Notes: generated from the sequence alone by a model not told the origin. A DNA stretch of 64,000 bases from Bacteroidales bacterium (GCA_016284305.1 JAEEON010000074.1:124001-188000); one strand, 5' to 3'; counted from the stretch's first letter, positions 18,644-27,742 are shown. Program-made: numbers and translations.

Positions 18644-19615
18644 ATGAAGACATTCTCGATCATCGGAGTTGGGGGATACATAGCCCCGCGACATCTGAAA
18701 GCCATCAAAGACACAGGCAACATCCTGGTCTCCGCCTACGACAAGAACGACAGCGTAGGTATCATGGACAGCTATTTTCCAAAGGCCGCCTTCTTCACTG
18801 AGCAAGAACTCTTCGACCGACACAACACCAAGCTGAAGGACCAAGGGCAACAGATCGACTTCGTGAGCATCTGCACACCCAACTATCTGCACGATGCCCA
18901 TACCCGTTACGCCTTGCGTTTGGGTGCCGACGTCATTTGTGAGAAACCCCTAGTGCTCAACCCATGGAACATCGACGCCCTCCATAATGTGGAAGAGCGT
19001 ACCGGTCACAAGGCCTATACCATCTTGCAGCTACGACTTCACGACAAGATTGCCGCACTGAAGAAAAAGGTGGATGAAGGTCCCAAGGACAAGATTTACG
19101 ACATCGACTTGACCTACATCACCTCGCGGGGCAACTGGTACTATGCCTCGTGGAAAGGCAACATCAACAAAAGCGGAGGTGTCGCCACCAATATCGGTGT
19201 ACACTTCTACGACATGTTGAGCTGGATCTTCGGCGAAGTAAAGAAAAACATCGTGCATGTGGCCACTCACGACCGAGTGGCTGGTTACCTTGAGCTCGAA
19301 AAAGCTCGGGTGCGTTATTTCCTGAGCATCAACGGCGACACCTTGCCGCCCAATGCCGTGGAAGGCGAGAAACGCACCTATCGCACCCTCTCCATCGATG
19401 GAGAGGAATTCGAGTTCAGCCAAGGATTCACCGAACTGCACACCAAGAGTTACGAGATGATCCTCAGCGGACAAGGATTCGGTATCGAAGAAGCCCGCCG
19501 TTGCATCGAGATCGTCTATGAAATCCGGAATGCCAAGCCTATTGGCCTTGTGGGTGACTACCACCCATTGGCACGACTCGAATGCCAACCTCATCCTTTT
19601 GGATGGGCCTACTAA
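18644..19615 (+). CDS. Gfo/Idh/MocA oxidoreductase, WlbA/WbpB-like UDP-sugar 3-dehydrogenase
   Basis: This 323-residue NAD-dependent oxidoreductase has an N-terminal Rossmann fold (SIIGVGGYIAPRHLKAI), the family EKPL motif near residue 105, and the SGGVATNIGVHFYDML segment seen in WlbA/WbpB enzymes. Those oxidise C3 of UDP-GlcNAc uronic acid during synthesis of diamino-uronic acid sugars for LPS or capsule. The nearby UDP-sugar dehydratase supports that role. The C-terminal QPHPFGWAY ending is intact. No matching aminotransferase or acetyltransferase pair is clearly seen here, so the full pathway must extend elsewhere. Confidence 0.88.
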   Translation: MKTFSIIGVGGYIAPRHLKAIKDTGNILVSAYDKNDSVGIMDSYFPKAAFFTEQELFDRHNTKLKDQGQQIDFVSICTPNYLHDAHTRYALRLGADVICEKPLVLNPWNIDALHNVEERTGHKAYTILQLRLHDKIAALKKKVDEGPKDKIYDIDLTYITSRGNWYYASWKGNINKSGGVATNIGVHFYDMLSWIFGEVKKNIVHVATHDRVAGYLELEKARVRYFLSINGDTLPPNAVEGEKRTYRTLSIDGEEFEFSQGFTELHTKSYEMILSGQGFGIEEARRCIEIVYEIRNAKPIGLVGDYHPLARLECQPHPFGWAY

Positions 19616-19627
19616 TACAAACTAACT

Positions 19628-21553
19628 ATGATTCGGAACGTCTTATTCAAGATCTGCAACTTCCTCTTCGGAAAACAAGCCAACGACTCACTGCCAAGAG
19701 TTTGGGTGTTGGCGTTCGATATCTTTGTGCTTTATCTGGCCTATCTGATATCGATGTTTTTCATCTATTACAATAGTCTCGGCAACGGCCACATGTTCAG
19801 AGACTGGTGGCGAGTGTTCATCGTGATGTCGTCATACATCATCATGTTCCTCGTTTATCGCACCTATTTCGGCATGATCCGTTATTCTGGATTCGACGAT
19901 ATCCGAAAAATCTTCAACTCTTGTACCATTGCCTTGGCCATTCTCATCATTGCCAAGGTCATCATCACCCAGGTCAACCCTAAATTGGTCAACCACATCT
20001 TTCCCGGCTACCGCATCCTGATGTACCATTATCTGATGACTTTGGTCATCATGGTCATCAGTCGGTTTTTCATCCGACGCATCTACAACGAGATGTACAA
20101 GACCTCAACCACCAAGAAGAGTCCCACCATCATTTACGGTGCCGGCGAGGCTGGGGTGATGCTGTTCAGGGCCATACAACAAGACAAGAGTACCACGTTC
20201 AAGGTTATCGCCTTTGCCGACGACAACCCAAAAAAGGCCAACAAGAACATCAACACCATCCCAATCCTTTCGCCGGAGAAGATCTTTAACAATAGCTTTA
20301 TTGAAAAGAACGGGATCCAAGTGCTCATCCTTGCCTTGCCGAGCATCTCTGGCGAACGTAAGAAAGAGTTGATCGAGAAAGGCATGAGTTTCGGCTTAAA
20401 GGTGAAAACCCTACCCTCGCTCAGTTACTGGGTGAACGCCGAGCTGACGACCAACGAGGTGAAGGACATCAACATTGAAGACCTTTTAGGCCGCGATCCC
20501 ATCGTGCTCAACAACGACCACGTGAAAAAGGAAGTCGAAGGCAAGGTCATCATGATCACCGGGGCTGCCGGATCTATCGGTAGCGAGCTCTGCCGACAGA
20601 CTTTACATTACAATCCGAAGCTGTTGATCATGGTTGACCAAGCCGAGACACCCATGTATGACCTGCAGTTCGAGCTGAAAAACCATGCCTTGTTCAAGAA
20701 ACATATCGAAAAGATGGTTTTCGTCATCGCCAGCGTGAAGGACGAGCGACGCATGAGAGAGGTGTTCGAGAAATACCATCCCGAGCTCATTTATCATGCT
20801 GCGGCTTACAAGCATGTGCCTTTCATGGAGGAGAATCCCTACGAGGCGGTTTACGACAACGTGTTTGGCACCAAGAACATCGCTGATCTAGCCATCCAAT
20901 ATGGCGTTGAGAAGTTTGTGATGATCTCTACCGACAAGGCCGTCAACCCGACCAACGTCATGGGCGCCACCAAACGCATCGCGGAAATTTACACCCAAAG
21001 CCGCCAGAGCAACACCAAGTTTATCACTACCCGTTTCGGCAACGTGTTGGGCTCCAACGGCTCGGTGGTACCACTCTTCCGCAAACAACTGGCGATGGGC
21101 GGCCCCATCACCATTACCGACAAACGCATCATTCGGTTCTTCATGACCATTCCCGAAGCATGCAGCCTGGTCATGGAAGCCGGATCCATCGGCAACGACA
21201 AGGACATCTTCGTATTCGATATGGGCGAGCCTGTAAGGATTTACGACATGGCGAAGAAGATGATCCAACTGGCCAACAAAACCGATATCGAAATCAAAGA
21301 AATCGGACTCCGACCAGGCGAGAAACTTTACGAGGAGCTGCTCGCCTCCAAAGAAAACACTTTACCCACCGACAACCCAAAGATCCTTCGTGCCAAAGTG
21401 CGCAATTTCGAGAGCAACGACGTGGACGCCATGATCGAAAAACTCAACCAGGTGTTGACTTCCTGCGAAGATTTCAAAATCGTGGCCATGATGAAAGACA
21501 TCGTCCCCGAATACATCTCCAACAACAGCATCTTTTCCACTTTGGACAAATAA
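19628..21553 (+). CDS. Membrane-bound nucleoside-diphosphate-sugar 4,6-dehydratase (CapD/WbpM/PglF family)
   Basis: This 641-residue inner-membrane enzyme has about four N-terminal membrane segments (roughly residues 22-45, 58-78, 92-115 and 125-145), a first Rossmann-like domain with IIYGAGEAGVML, and a C-terminal SDR domain starting VIMITGAAGSIGSEL. The STDKAV segment and MGATKR are typical of UDP-GlcNAc 4,6-dehydratases of this type. It would start synthesis of a 6-deoxy amino sugar for surface polysaccharide. It follows the WlbA-like gene by 12 bases and precedes manC by 18. Confidence 0.93.
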   Translation: MIRNVLFKICNFLFGKQANDSLPRVWVLAFDIFVLYLAYLISMFFIYYNSLGNGHMFRDWWRVFIVMSSYIIMFLVYRTYFGMIRYSGFDDIRKIFNSCTIALAILIIAKVIITQVNPKLVNHIFPGYRILMYHYLMTLVIMVISRFFIRRIYNEMYKTSTTKKSPTIIYGAGEAGVMLFRAIQQDKSTTFKVIAFADDNPKKANKNINTIPILSPEKIFNNSFIEKNGIQVLILALPSISGERKKELIEKGMSFGLKVKTLPSLSYWVNAELTTNEVKDINIEDLLGRDPIVLNNDHVKKEVEGKVIMITGAAGSIGSELCRQTLHYNPKLLIMVDQAETPMYDLQFELKNHALFKKHIEKMVFVIASVKDERRMREVFEKYHPELIYHAAAYKHVPFMEENPYEAVYDNVFGTKNIADLAIQYGVEKFVMISTDKAVNPTNVMGATKRIAEIYTQSRQSNTKFITTRFGNVLGSNGSVVPLFRKQLAMGGPITITDKRIIRFFMTIPEACSLVMEAGSIGNDKDIFVFDMGEPVRIYDMAKKMIQLANKTDIEIKEIGLRPGEKLYEELLASKENTLPTDNPKILRAKVRNFESNDVDAMIEKLNQVLTSCEDFKIVAMMKDIVPEYISNNSIFSTLDK

Positions 21554-21571
21554 CCTCACCCATCAACAATC

Positions 21572-22633
21572 ATGAACAATTACTGCATCATCATGGCTGG
21601 CGGCATTGGCAGTCGCTTTTGGCCGCTTAGCAAAGATAATTACCCAAAACAATTTCTGGATATCTTAGGCACTGGAAAAAGTTTTATCCAAAGCACTTAT
21701 GAACGCTTCCATCCGGTGATTCCTGACGGCAACTTCTTGGTGGTGACCAACGCCGCCTATAAGGAATTGGTGCTGGAACAACTACCTATGTTGAGGCCCG
21801 ACCAAGTACTGTGTGAGCCGGCCCGACGCAACACCGCCCCGTGCATCGCCTATGCCTGCTATCGCATCAAAAGTCAATGCGACGATGCCAACATCGTGGT
21901 GACACCTGCTGACCATCTGGTGACCAATGAGGTTGAGTTTCAGCGTATCATCCGCATGGGATTCGATTTCTTGAACGAACACCAACAAGCCCTCATGACC
22001 ATTGGCATCAAGCCTAGCCGGCCTGAAACGGGGTATGGGTATATTCAAGTTAAGAAGACAGAAGATAGAAGACAGAAGACAGAAGTGGAGAAGGTGATTA
22101 GTTTTAAAGAGAAACCCAACCACGAAACTGCCTTGAAATTCGTTGAGGAAGGCAACTATTTCTGGAACAGCGGCATCTTCCTTTGGACCCTCAAAGGCAT
22201 CCTCAACGCCTTTGGCAGAGACCTGCCTGACATGGTCAAACTCTTCGACGAAGGCAACGGCAAGTTCGGCACCGATGAGGAACAAGCCTTCATCAACCAG
22301 AGGTTCCTCGACTGCCAAAACATCAGTATCGACTACGGCATCATGGAGAAGTCGCCCGACACCTACACCATCCCTGCCGACTTTGGGTGGAGCGACATCG
22401 GCACCTGGGGTTCACTGTTTACCCACGCCAAGAAAGACGAGTCGGGCAACGCCCTGCGCGGCAAGGTAGTTTCGGTGGACAACAAAAACACCATCATCAA
22501 CATTGAGGAAGGCACCGAGGCCGTGGTAGAAGGTTTGGAAGACTATCTGGTGGCTTATCGCGACCATTCATTATTGGTATGCCGACTTTACGATGAGCAA
22601 CAGATCAAAGTTTGGATTGAGGGCTTGAAATAA
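21572..22633 (+). CDS. manC: Mannose-1-phosphate guanylyltransferase with a repeat-derived insertion
   Basis: ManC makes GDP-mannose from mannose 1-phosphate and GTP. The 353-residue protein has MAGGIGSRFWPLSKDNYPKQ at the N-terminus, TPADHLV, and the FGWSDIGTWGSL motif. Between the conserved GYGYIQ and the following beta strand, residues 161-172 read KKTEDRRQKTEV, encoded by about five AGAAGAC-type seven-base units (22052-22086). The same heptapeptide interrupts RadA. The site is probably a surface loop. A change of one unit would shift the frame and remove the C-terminal half. Confidence 0.94.
   Translation: MNNYCIIMAGGIGSRFWPLSKDNYPKQFLDILGTGKSFIQSTYERFHPVIPDGNFLVVTNAAYKELVLEQLPMLRPDQVLCEPARRNTAPCIAYACYRIKSQCDDANIVVTPADHLVTNEVEFQRIIRMGFDFLNEHQQALMTIGIKPSRPETGYGYIQVKKTEDRRQKTEVEKVISFKEKPNHETALKFVEEGNYFWNSGIFLWTLKGILNAFGRDLPDMVKLFDEGNGKFGTDEEQAFINQRFLDCQNISIDYGIMEKSPDTYTIPADFGWSDIGTWGSLFTHAKKDESGNALRGKVVSVDNKNTIINIEEGTEAVVEGLEDYLVAYRDHSLLVCRLYDEQQIKVWIEGLK
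22052..22086 (+). repeat. Seven-base tandem repeat, AGAAGAC type, inside manC
   Basis: About five imperfect AGAAGAC units lie in frame in manC and encode KTEDRRQKTE. This is the same family as the radA tract at 4599-4644. Confidence 0.85.
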
Positions 22634-22644
22634 TCATCATCACC

Positions 22645-23400
22645 GTGGATAATCAGCCGTTGGTTTCCGTCATCATGCCCTGCTACAATATGGAGCGGTT
22701 TATCACCGATACCATCCGGTCGGTCATCAACCAAACCTATTCTGATTGGGAACTCATTGTAGTGGACGATGTCTCAACCGACCGAACCGTGGAGTTGGTT
22801 CAGGCCTTTTGCGAAGACGACCGCAGGATCCATTGTTCCGTCAATCCAGAACACTTCGGTATCGCCAAAACACGAAATGCCTGCATTAAACAAGCGAGAG
22901 GACGGTTTTACGCCTTCCTCGACGCCGACGATCTATGGCATCCCGAAAAACTGGAACGGCAACTGAAATTCATGTTGGAACAGCAGGTGGGTTTTTGTTA
23001 TTCCGCCTACGACTTGATTGATGAGCTTGGGAAATCCCTTGGAAAAACCATCAAAACGGCTGGTGTATTAGACTACGATACCTACTTGCGAAATACCATT
23101 ATTGGATGCTCGACTGTTATGATCGACACCGAGGTGATTGACCAAGTGGTTGTGCCCCTTTTTCGCACCAGTGAGGACACCGCCACTTGGCTCGATATCT
23201 TGAAAAAAGGGAGGAAGGCCTACCCCATTGAAGAGCCTCTGACCTCCTATCGCATCCGTGAACACTCTGCAAGTTCAAACAAATTGAAGGCCGCTTCCGA
23301 CCTTTGGAAAGTATATAGGCAACACGAGAAACTGGCATTTTTCAAAGCGGTGACTTGTTTTATCTGTTACGCGTTGAACGCCATCAAAAAACGACTCTAA
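22645..23400 (+). CDS. Family 2 glycosyltransferase
   Basis: This 251-residue GT-A enzyme begins at a GTG 11 bases after manC. It has the nucleotide-sugar region VSVIMPCYNMERFITDTI, the VDDVSTDRT motif and the metal-binding FLDADDLWHPEKL. It lacks strong membrane segments apart from a hydrophobic C-terminus (FFKAVTCFICYALNAI). It probably adds one sugar to a surface polysaccharide or LPS. The donor and acceptor cannot be told. Its stop overlaps the next start by one base (TAATG). Confidence 0.92.
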   Translation: MDNQPLVSVIMPCYNMERFITDTIRSVINQTYSDWELIVVDDVSTDRTVELVQAFCEDDRRIHCSVNPEHFGIAKTRNACIKQARGRFYAFLDADDLWHPEKLERQLKFMLEQQVGFCYSAYDLIDELGKSLGKTIKTAGVLDYDTYLRNTIIGCSTVMIDTEVIDQVVVPLFRTSEDTATWLDILKKGRKAYPIEEPLTSYRIREHSASSNKLKAASDLWKVYRQHEKLAFFKAVTCFICYALNAIKKRL

Positions 23401-24203
23401 TGCTCGATTTTCAGCTCTACCGGAACGCCTGGCGTTTTGATGGTGCCCCTCATGAAGAGCGAAAGCTTCAGAAAGAGGAATGGAGAGCCTTGTTACGTCA
23501 AGGAGGCTTGATGGTGAGGAACACTTTCGATTACGATTGTGCTGAAGAGACGAGTTTCTGGCATCTTGTCAAAGACCGTTTTGGAGGGTTGGAAGAGCTG
23601 AAGAGCGACACCCGCAACCGTGTACGCAAGTCGATGGAGGCTCTTGAGTTCAGGCGGATCGACTTCCAGACCGTCAAGGACAACGGCTATCCTGTTTTAA
23701 AGGCTACTTTTGATGACTATGCCATCGTGGACAGGCCCATGAACGAACAAGTTTTTGAGGATTATTTGAGGCATTGTCAAAGCAAGGATTACGATTATTG
23801 GGGGGTATTCGACAAGGAGGGTGACCGGTTCATAGGTTTTTGTGCCAATCGGTTATGGGATGAGGCTGTGGAGTATGGGCTTATTGGCATCCTGCCTGAA
23901 TACAAGCACAATGGGACGTTTCCCTATTACGGTTTGTTTCATTCGATGAACCAGTATTATCTGCAGGAGAAAGCGATGCGTTACATCACTGATGGTTCGC
24001 GAAGCATCACCGAGCATTCCAACATTCAGCCTTTTTTAATGGAGAAGTTCCTGTTTCGAAAGGCTTACTGTCATTTGGCGATCCATTACAAATGGTGGAT
24101 GAGCCTTGCCGTTAAAATCCTGTATCCTTTTAGAAAGGTCATCGCCCAGCCCCAGGTCAAGGCGATACTCAACATGGAGTCCATGACCCACAAAAAAAAG
24201 TAG
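23400..24203 (+). CDS. Unassigned protein of the surface-glycan operon, possibly a GNAT- or FemAB-like acyltransferase
   Basis: I do not firmly recognise this 267-residue protein. I place the start at the ATG overlapping the glycosyltransferase stop by one base (MLDFQLYRN); an upstream in-frame start would overlap that gene by 46 bases. Segments such as DRFIGFCANRLWDEAVEYGLIGI and the middle alpha/beta pattern resemble an acetyltransferase core, and the N-terminal KSDTRNRVRKSMEAL helix resembles FemAB-like proteins. Its position at the end of the manC-glycosyltransferase run suggests modification of a sugar or peptide at the envelope. A weak hairpin begins at its stop. Confidence 0.6.
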   Translation: MLDFQLYRNAWRFDGAPHEERKLQKEEWRALLRQGGLMVRNTFDYDCAEETSFWHLVKDRFGGLEELKSDTRNRVRKSMEALEFRRIDFQTVKDNGYPVLKATFDDYAIVDRPMNEQVFEDYLRHCQSKDYDYWGVFDKEGDRFIGFCANRLWDEAVEYGLIGILPEYKHNGTFPYYGLFHSMNQYYLQEKAMRYITDGSRSITEHSNIQPFLMEKFLFRKAYCHLAIHYKWWMSLAVKILYPFRKVIAQPQVKAILNMESMTHKKK

Positions 24204-24227
24204 GTCATCCTCAAGGAATTACCTACT
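24199..24227 (+). terminator. Weak terminator-like hairpin after the glycan operon
   Basis: A seven-base stem (AGTAGGT at 24199-24205 with ACCTACT at 24221-24227) starts at the stop codon of the preceding gene. No T run follows, so intrinsic termination is doubtful. Confidence 0.35.
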
Positions 24228-24283
24228 CAAAAAATTAATAACATGAAACATAAAAATTACATTTCGTAATCCTACGAAAAAAG

Positions 24284-24357
24284 CGCCCCCTTCAGGACTT
24301 GAACCTGAGACCCCCTGATTAACAGTCAGATGCTCTAACCAACTGAGCTAAGGAGGC
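24284..24357 (-). tRNA. tRNA-Asn (anticodon GTT)
   Basis: The minus strand folds as a cloverleaf: acceptor GCCTCCT (from 24357) with AGGGGGC, D arm with AGCTCAGTTGGTTAGAGC, anticodon stem CTGAC with loop CTGTTAA (anticodon GTT), and T arm TCAGG-TTCAAGT-CCTGA. The discriminator is G at 24284 and no CCA is encoded. A run of six T follows downstream on the minus strand. It is opposite in direction to the flanking genes. Confidence 0.97.
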
Positions 24358-24448
24358 AGACTTTCAATGAACGTTTCACGTTTGCGGCTGCAAAGGTACA
24401 GCTTTTTTTCAACTACGCAAGATATTTTTTCATTTTTTTTCATTTTTT

Positions 24449-24456
24449 TATCTTTG
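24449..24456 (+). promoter_or_regulatory. Bacteroidetes -7 box for the PfkB kinase gene
   Basis: TATCTTTG matches TAnnTTTG and ends 20 bases before the ATG at 24477, within a T-rich stretch. Confidence 0.55.
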
Positions 24457-24476
24457 CACTCTCAAAAACAAGAATT

Positions 24477-25460
24477 ATGGCAACTAAAAACATTCTCGGC
24501 ATTGGTAATGCCTTAGTCGATATCTTGACCCTGATACCCGACGATAACATATTGAAACAGTTGAACTTACCAAAAGGAACCATGCAGCATGTAGATGCTC
24601 ATACTTCGAAAAAAGTGGGAGAAGCCTTACGGGTATATGGCAGTTCCATGGCTGCTGGTGGGTCCACGGCCAACATGGTGAGTGGAGCTTCAAAACTAGG
24701 TGTCAGCACCGGTTACATCGGCAAAGTGGCCGATGATGAGTTAGGAAAGTTCTTTGAAGAGGCGATGGTGAAGACCGGTGTGAAGCCCATGATGCTGACC
24801 ACCGCCACGCCCACGGGATGCGCTCAGGCCATGATCTCGAACGATGGAGAACGTACTTTTGCCACCTATCTCGGTGCTGCATTGGAGCTGTCGGCAGAAG
24901 ATTTAAGGCCGGAGATGTTCGATGGGTGGGACATTCTTTTCGTTGAGGGTTACCTGGTACAGAACATCCCGTTGGTGGATCGCATTCTGGAGTTGGCCAA
25001 GGGCAAGGGCATGACGGTAGCCATCGACATGGCCAGTTTCAATGTTGTGGAGCAGAATCGCGATTATTTGAACGACCGTATCAAGAGATACATTGACATC
25101 GTCTTTGCCAATGAAGACGAGTCGCGGGCTTTGACAGGGCAAGAGGATCCGGTGGAGGCACTTCACGACATTGCGGCGATGTGCGACATTGCCGTGGTGA
25201 AAGTCGGAGCCAAGGGTTCTTATGTGCAGCAAGGTGACGCTGTGGTGAAGATCGACCCCATCCCGGCCAAGGTCATCGACACGACCGGTGCAGGCGATTT
25301 GTGGGCGGGTGGTTTCATGGCCAGTTATGCCAAAGGCGAGGCTTTGGAGCGTTGTGCCAAGACGGGTGCCCTCGTCGCCGCGAACATCATCGAGGTGCTT
25401 GGGGCCAAGATGGACGAAGAGCGTTGGCAAAAAATATTCAAATTGTTAGAACAATTGTGA
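24477..25460 (+). CDS. PfkB family carbohydrate/nucleoside kinase, adenosine-kinase-like
   Basis: This 327-residue ribokinase-fold enzyme has the N-terminal GIGNALVDIL, the substrate-lid AAGGSTANMVSGASKLG, and the C-terminal catalytic motif DTTGAGDLWAGGF (Asp as base, GAGD anion hole). Bacteroidales relatives are annotated as adenosine kinases or sugar kinases; I cannot tell the substrate from sequence. It is a single gene with its own TATCTTTG promoter, followed by the promoter of the EF-G-like gene. Confidence 0.9.
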   Translation: MATKNILGIGNALVDILTLIPDDNILKQLNLPKGTMQHVDAHTSKKVGEALRVYGSSMAAGGSTANMVSGASKLGVSTGYIGKVADDELGKFFEEAMVKTGVKPMMLTTATPTGCAQAMISNDGERTFATYLGAALELSAEDLRPEMFDGWDILFVEGYLVQNIPLVDRILELAKGKGMTVAIDMASFNVVEQNRDYLNDRIKRYIDIVFANEDESRALTGQEDPVEALHDIAAMCDIAVVKVGAKGSYVQQGDAVVKIDPIPAKVIDTTGAGDLWAGGFMASYAKGEALERCAKTGALVAANIIEVLGAKMDEERWQKIFKLLEQL

Positions 25461-25469
25461 TTTTTTTGT

Positions 25470-25477
25470 ACCTTTGC
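25470..25477 (+). promoter_or_regulatory. Bacteroidetes -7 box for the EF-G2 gene
   Basis: TACCTTTG matches TAnnTTTG and lies 55 bases before the ATG at 25533. In Bacteroides the EF-G2 gene is under the carbon-starvation regulator Cur; I could not recognise a Cur site here. Confidence 0.5.
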
Positions 25478-25532
25478 ACCTCTAATTCTCTAAAAGAATA
25501 TTAATCAATATAAAAAGTCATTTAGATAAGCA

Positions 25533-27668
25533 ATGAAGGAATTCAAGACAAACGAGATCCGGAACATCGCCCTTGTGGGTGCTGCGAAGTCCGGCAAGAC
25601 CACTCTCGCTGAGAACATGCTCTTCGAGGGAAAGCTCATCAACAGAAAAGGAAGCACGGAAGAAAAGAACACGGTTTCCGACTATCGTCAAATCGAGATG
25701 GAACGCCAAATCTCCGTCCATGCCACGATGATGTACACCATCATCAACGACAAGAAGATCAACATTCTTGATGCACCTGGTTTCAGTGACTTCTCCGGTG
25801 ACATCGTGTCCTGCCTCAACGCTGCTGACACTGCCGTCCTCACCATCAACGCCCAAGCTGGCGTGGAAGCCACCACTGAAAACGCCTGGCGTCATGCCAT
25901 GAGCACCAAGAAGCCTGTGGTGTTCTTCCTGAACCAACTCGACCATAGCAATGCCAACTTCGACAATGCTATCCGTAGCTTGAAGGAATATTTTGGCGAC
26001 AAGGTCACCCCGATCCAATATCCCGTCTCCACTGGCGAAGATTTCAACGCCGTTATCGACCTCATCCTCATGAAGATGTTGGTCTTCAAGAATGGCAACG
26101 GAGCTCCCGAGATCCAGGACATCCCTGCTGCCGAGATGGGCAAGGCCGAGGAGTTGCACAACAACCTCATTGAGCATGCTGCTGAAGGTGACGAGGCTCT
26201 CATGGAGAAGTTCTTCGAGGAGATGACCTTGAGCGAGGAAGAGATGGAACAAGGTATCCGTTTAGGCATCATGAACCGCGACATGTTCCCCGTGATCTGC
26301 GGTGCTGCCAAGCGCGGCATCGGCGTCTCACGTCTCTGTGAATTCCTCATCAATGCCTGCCCTTCACCGGCTGACCTTCCTGCAGTGAAGGCTCTCAACG
26401 GCACGGAGTTCCACAACAGCAATGACGACCCAACGGCTTTGCAGATCTTCAAGGTGACCACCGAGCAGAACCTTGGCGACGTGGCCTGGATGCGCGTTTA
26501 TGGCGGCACCCTCACAAAGAGCCAAGACTTGGTGAACCCGCGTACTGGCAACAAGGAGCGTATCTCACAGCTCCTCGCCTTCCGTGGCAAGAACCGCGAA
26601 GAAGTCGAGAAAGTCAATGCTGGCGACATCATCTGCACCATCAAACTGAAGGATGGTCGCGTGGGCGACACCTTGGTTGACGCCAAGGTTGCCGAAGCTG
26701 CATTCCCGCCCATCCCGTTCCCGGATCCCATCTTCCAGATTGCCATCAAGGCCGTCAACTCACAGGAAGACGAGAAGCTGGGTGGCATCCTCAACGACAT
26801 GCACAAGACCGACCCGACCGTCATCGCCGGCATGTCGCGCGAGTTGCGCCAGAACATTCTCCAGTGCCAGGGTGAGTATCACCTCAACACCCTGAAGTGG
26901 TATTTCGACAACGTGTATAAGATCGGTGTCGAGCTCAGCACTCCTAAGGTACCGTACCGTGAGACCATCACCAAGTCAGCTAAGGCCGACTACCGTCACA
27001 AGAAACAATCTGGTGGTAGCGGTCAGTTCGGCGAGGTGCACCTCTGGCTGCAACCTTATTACGAAGGCTACACCGATCCCGAGGAACTCGCTGTGCGTAC
27101 CAAGGACGAGTATGAACTGCCTTGGGGTGGCAAGCTGATCTTTGCCAACTGCGTCGTCGGTGGTGCCATCGATGCCCGTTTCATGCCCGCCATCTTGAAG
27201 GGTATCAACGAGCGTCTGGAGCAAGGTCCGTTGACGGGTTCGTATGCTCGTGACATCATCGTTTATGTGTATGATGGCAAGATGCACCCGGTTGACTCCA
27301 ACGAAATGGCCTTCAAGATCGCCGGCCGTATGGCCTTCTCCATGGCCTTCAAGAACGCTGGTCCCAAGATCATGGAGCCCATCTATGACCTCGACGTGCG
27401 CATGCCCGCCGACTTGATGGGTGCTGTCATGACTGACCTCACGGGCCGCCGTGGCATCGTGATGGGTATGGATAGCGACCATAACTACCAGACCATCCAC
27501 GCCAAGGTCCCGTTTGCCGAGATGGACCGCTATTCCACTTCACTGAGCTCCTTGACCTCGGGCCGTGGCACCTTCACCATGAAGTTCGCCGAATACGCCC
27601 AGGTTCCTGCCGACGTGCAACAACGTCTGCTCAAAGAATACGAAGAGAGCCAGAAGGAAGAAGAGTGA
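25533..27668 (+). CDS. fusA2: Elongation factor G paralog, EF-G2 type with altered GTPase motifs
   Basis: This 711-residue translocase-like protein has the five-domain EF-G layout but degenerate G motifs. G1 is GAAKSGKTT (16-24), G3 is DAPGF (80-84) in place of DTPGH, and G4 is NQLD (134-137) in place of NKMD. The switch I Thr is replaced (ERQIS, Ser61). The catalytic His of DTPGH is therefore Phe84. This matches Bacteroides EF-G2, reported to promote translocation without GTP hydrolysis during starvation. Domain IV (GGSGQFGEVHLWLQP) is intact. The C-terminus ends in an acidic tail (QKEEE), and a seven-base repeat begins at the stop codon. Confidence 0.93.
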   Translation: MKEFKTNEIRNIALVGAAKSGKTTLAENMLFEGKLINRKGSTEEKNTVSDYRQIEMERQISVHATMMYTIINDKKINILDAPGFSDFSGDIVSCLNAADTAVLTINAQAGVEATTENAWRHAMSTKKPVVFFLNQLDHSNANFDNAIRSLKEYFGDKVTPIQYPVSTGEDFNAVIDLILMKMLVFKNGNGAPEIQDIPAAEMGKAEELHNNLIEHAAEGDEALMEKFFEEMTLSEEEMEQGIRLGIMNRDMFPVICGAAKRGIGVSRLCEFLINACPSPADLPAVKALNGTEFHNSNDDPTALQIFKVTTEQNLGDVAWMRVYGGTLTKSQDLVNPRTGNKERISQLLAFRGKNREEVEKVNAGDIICTIKLKDGRVGDTLVDAKVAEAAFPPIPFPDPIFQIAIKAVNSQEDEKLGGILNDMHKTDPTVIAGMSRELRQNILQCQGEYHLNTLKWYFDNVYKIGVELSTPKVPYRETITKSAKADYRHKKQSGGSGQFGEVHLWLQPYYEGYTDPEELAVRTKDEYELPWGGKLIFANCVVGGAIDARFMPAILKGINERLEQGPLTGSYARDIIVYVYDGKMHPVDSNEMAFKIAGRMAFSMAFKNAGPKIMEPIYDLDVRMPADLMGAVMTDLTGRRGIVMGMDSDHNYQTIHAKVPFAEMDRYSTSLSSLTSGRGTFTMKFAEYAQVPADVQQRLLKEYEESQKEEE

Positions 27669-27695
27669 GACAGAAGTCAGAAGTCAGAAGAAAGA
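27668..27695 (+). repeat. Seven-base tandem repeat, AGAAGTC type, at the EF-G2 gene stop
   Basis: About four AGAAGTC-like units begin at the stop codon and run into the terminator hairpin. It is a variant of the AGAAGAC family. Confidence 0.75.
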
Positions 27696-27731
27696 AATCC
27701 TGTCAGCAATGGCAGGATTTTTGTTTTTTAT
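27695..27731 (+). terminator. Intrinsic terminator of the EF-G2 gene
   Basis: The stem AAATCCTG (27695-27702) pairs with CAGGATTT (27713-27720) and is extended by T-G and C-G pairs around loop AGCAAT. A T-rich run (TTTTGTTTTTT) follows. It is a near-copy of the hairpin at 61461-61486, with a compensatory base-pair change. Confidence 0.85.
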
Positions 27732-27734
27732 TTC

Positions 27735-27742
27735 TACTTTTG
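27735..27742 (+). promoter_or_regulatory. Bacteroidetes -7 box for the exported-protein operon
   Basis: TACTTTTG matches TAnnTTTG, lies just after the EF-G2 terminator and 48 bases before the lipoprotein ATG at 27791. Confidence 0.5.
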
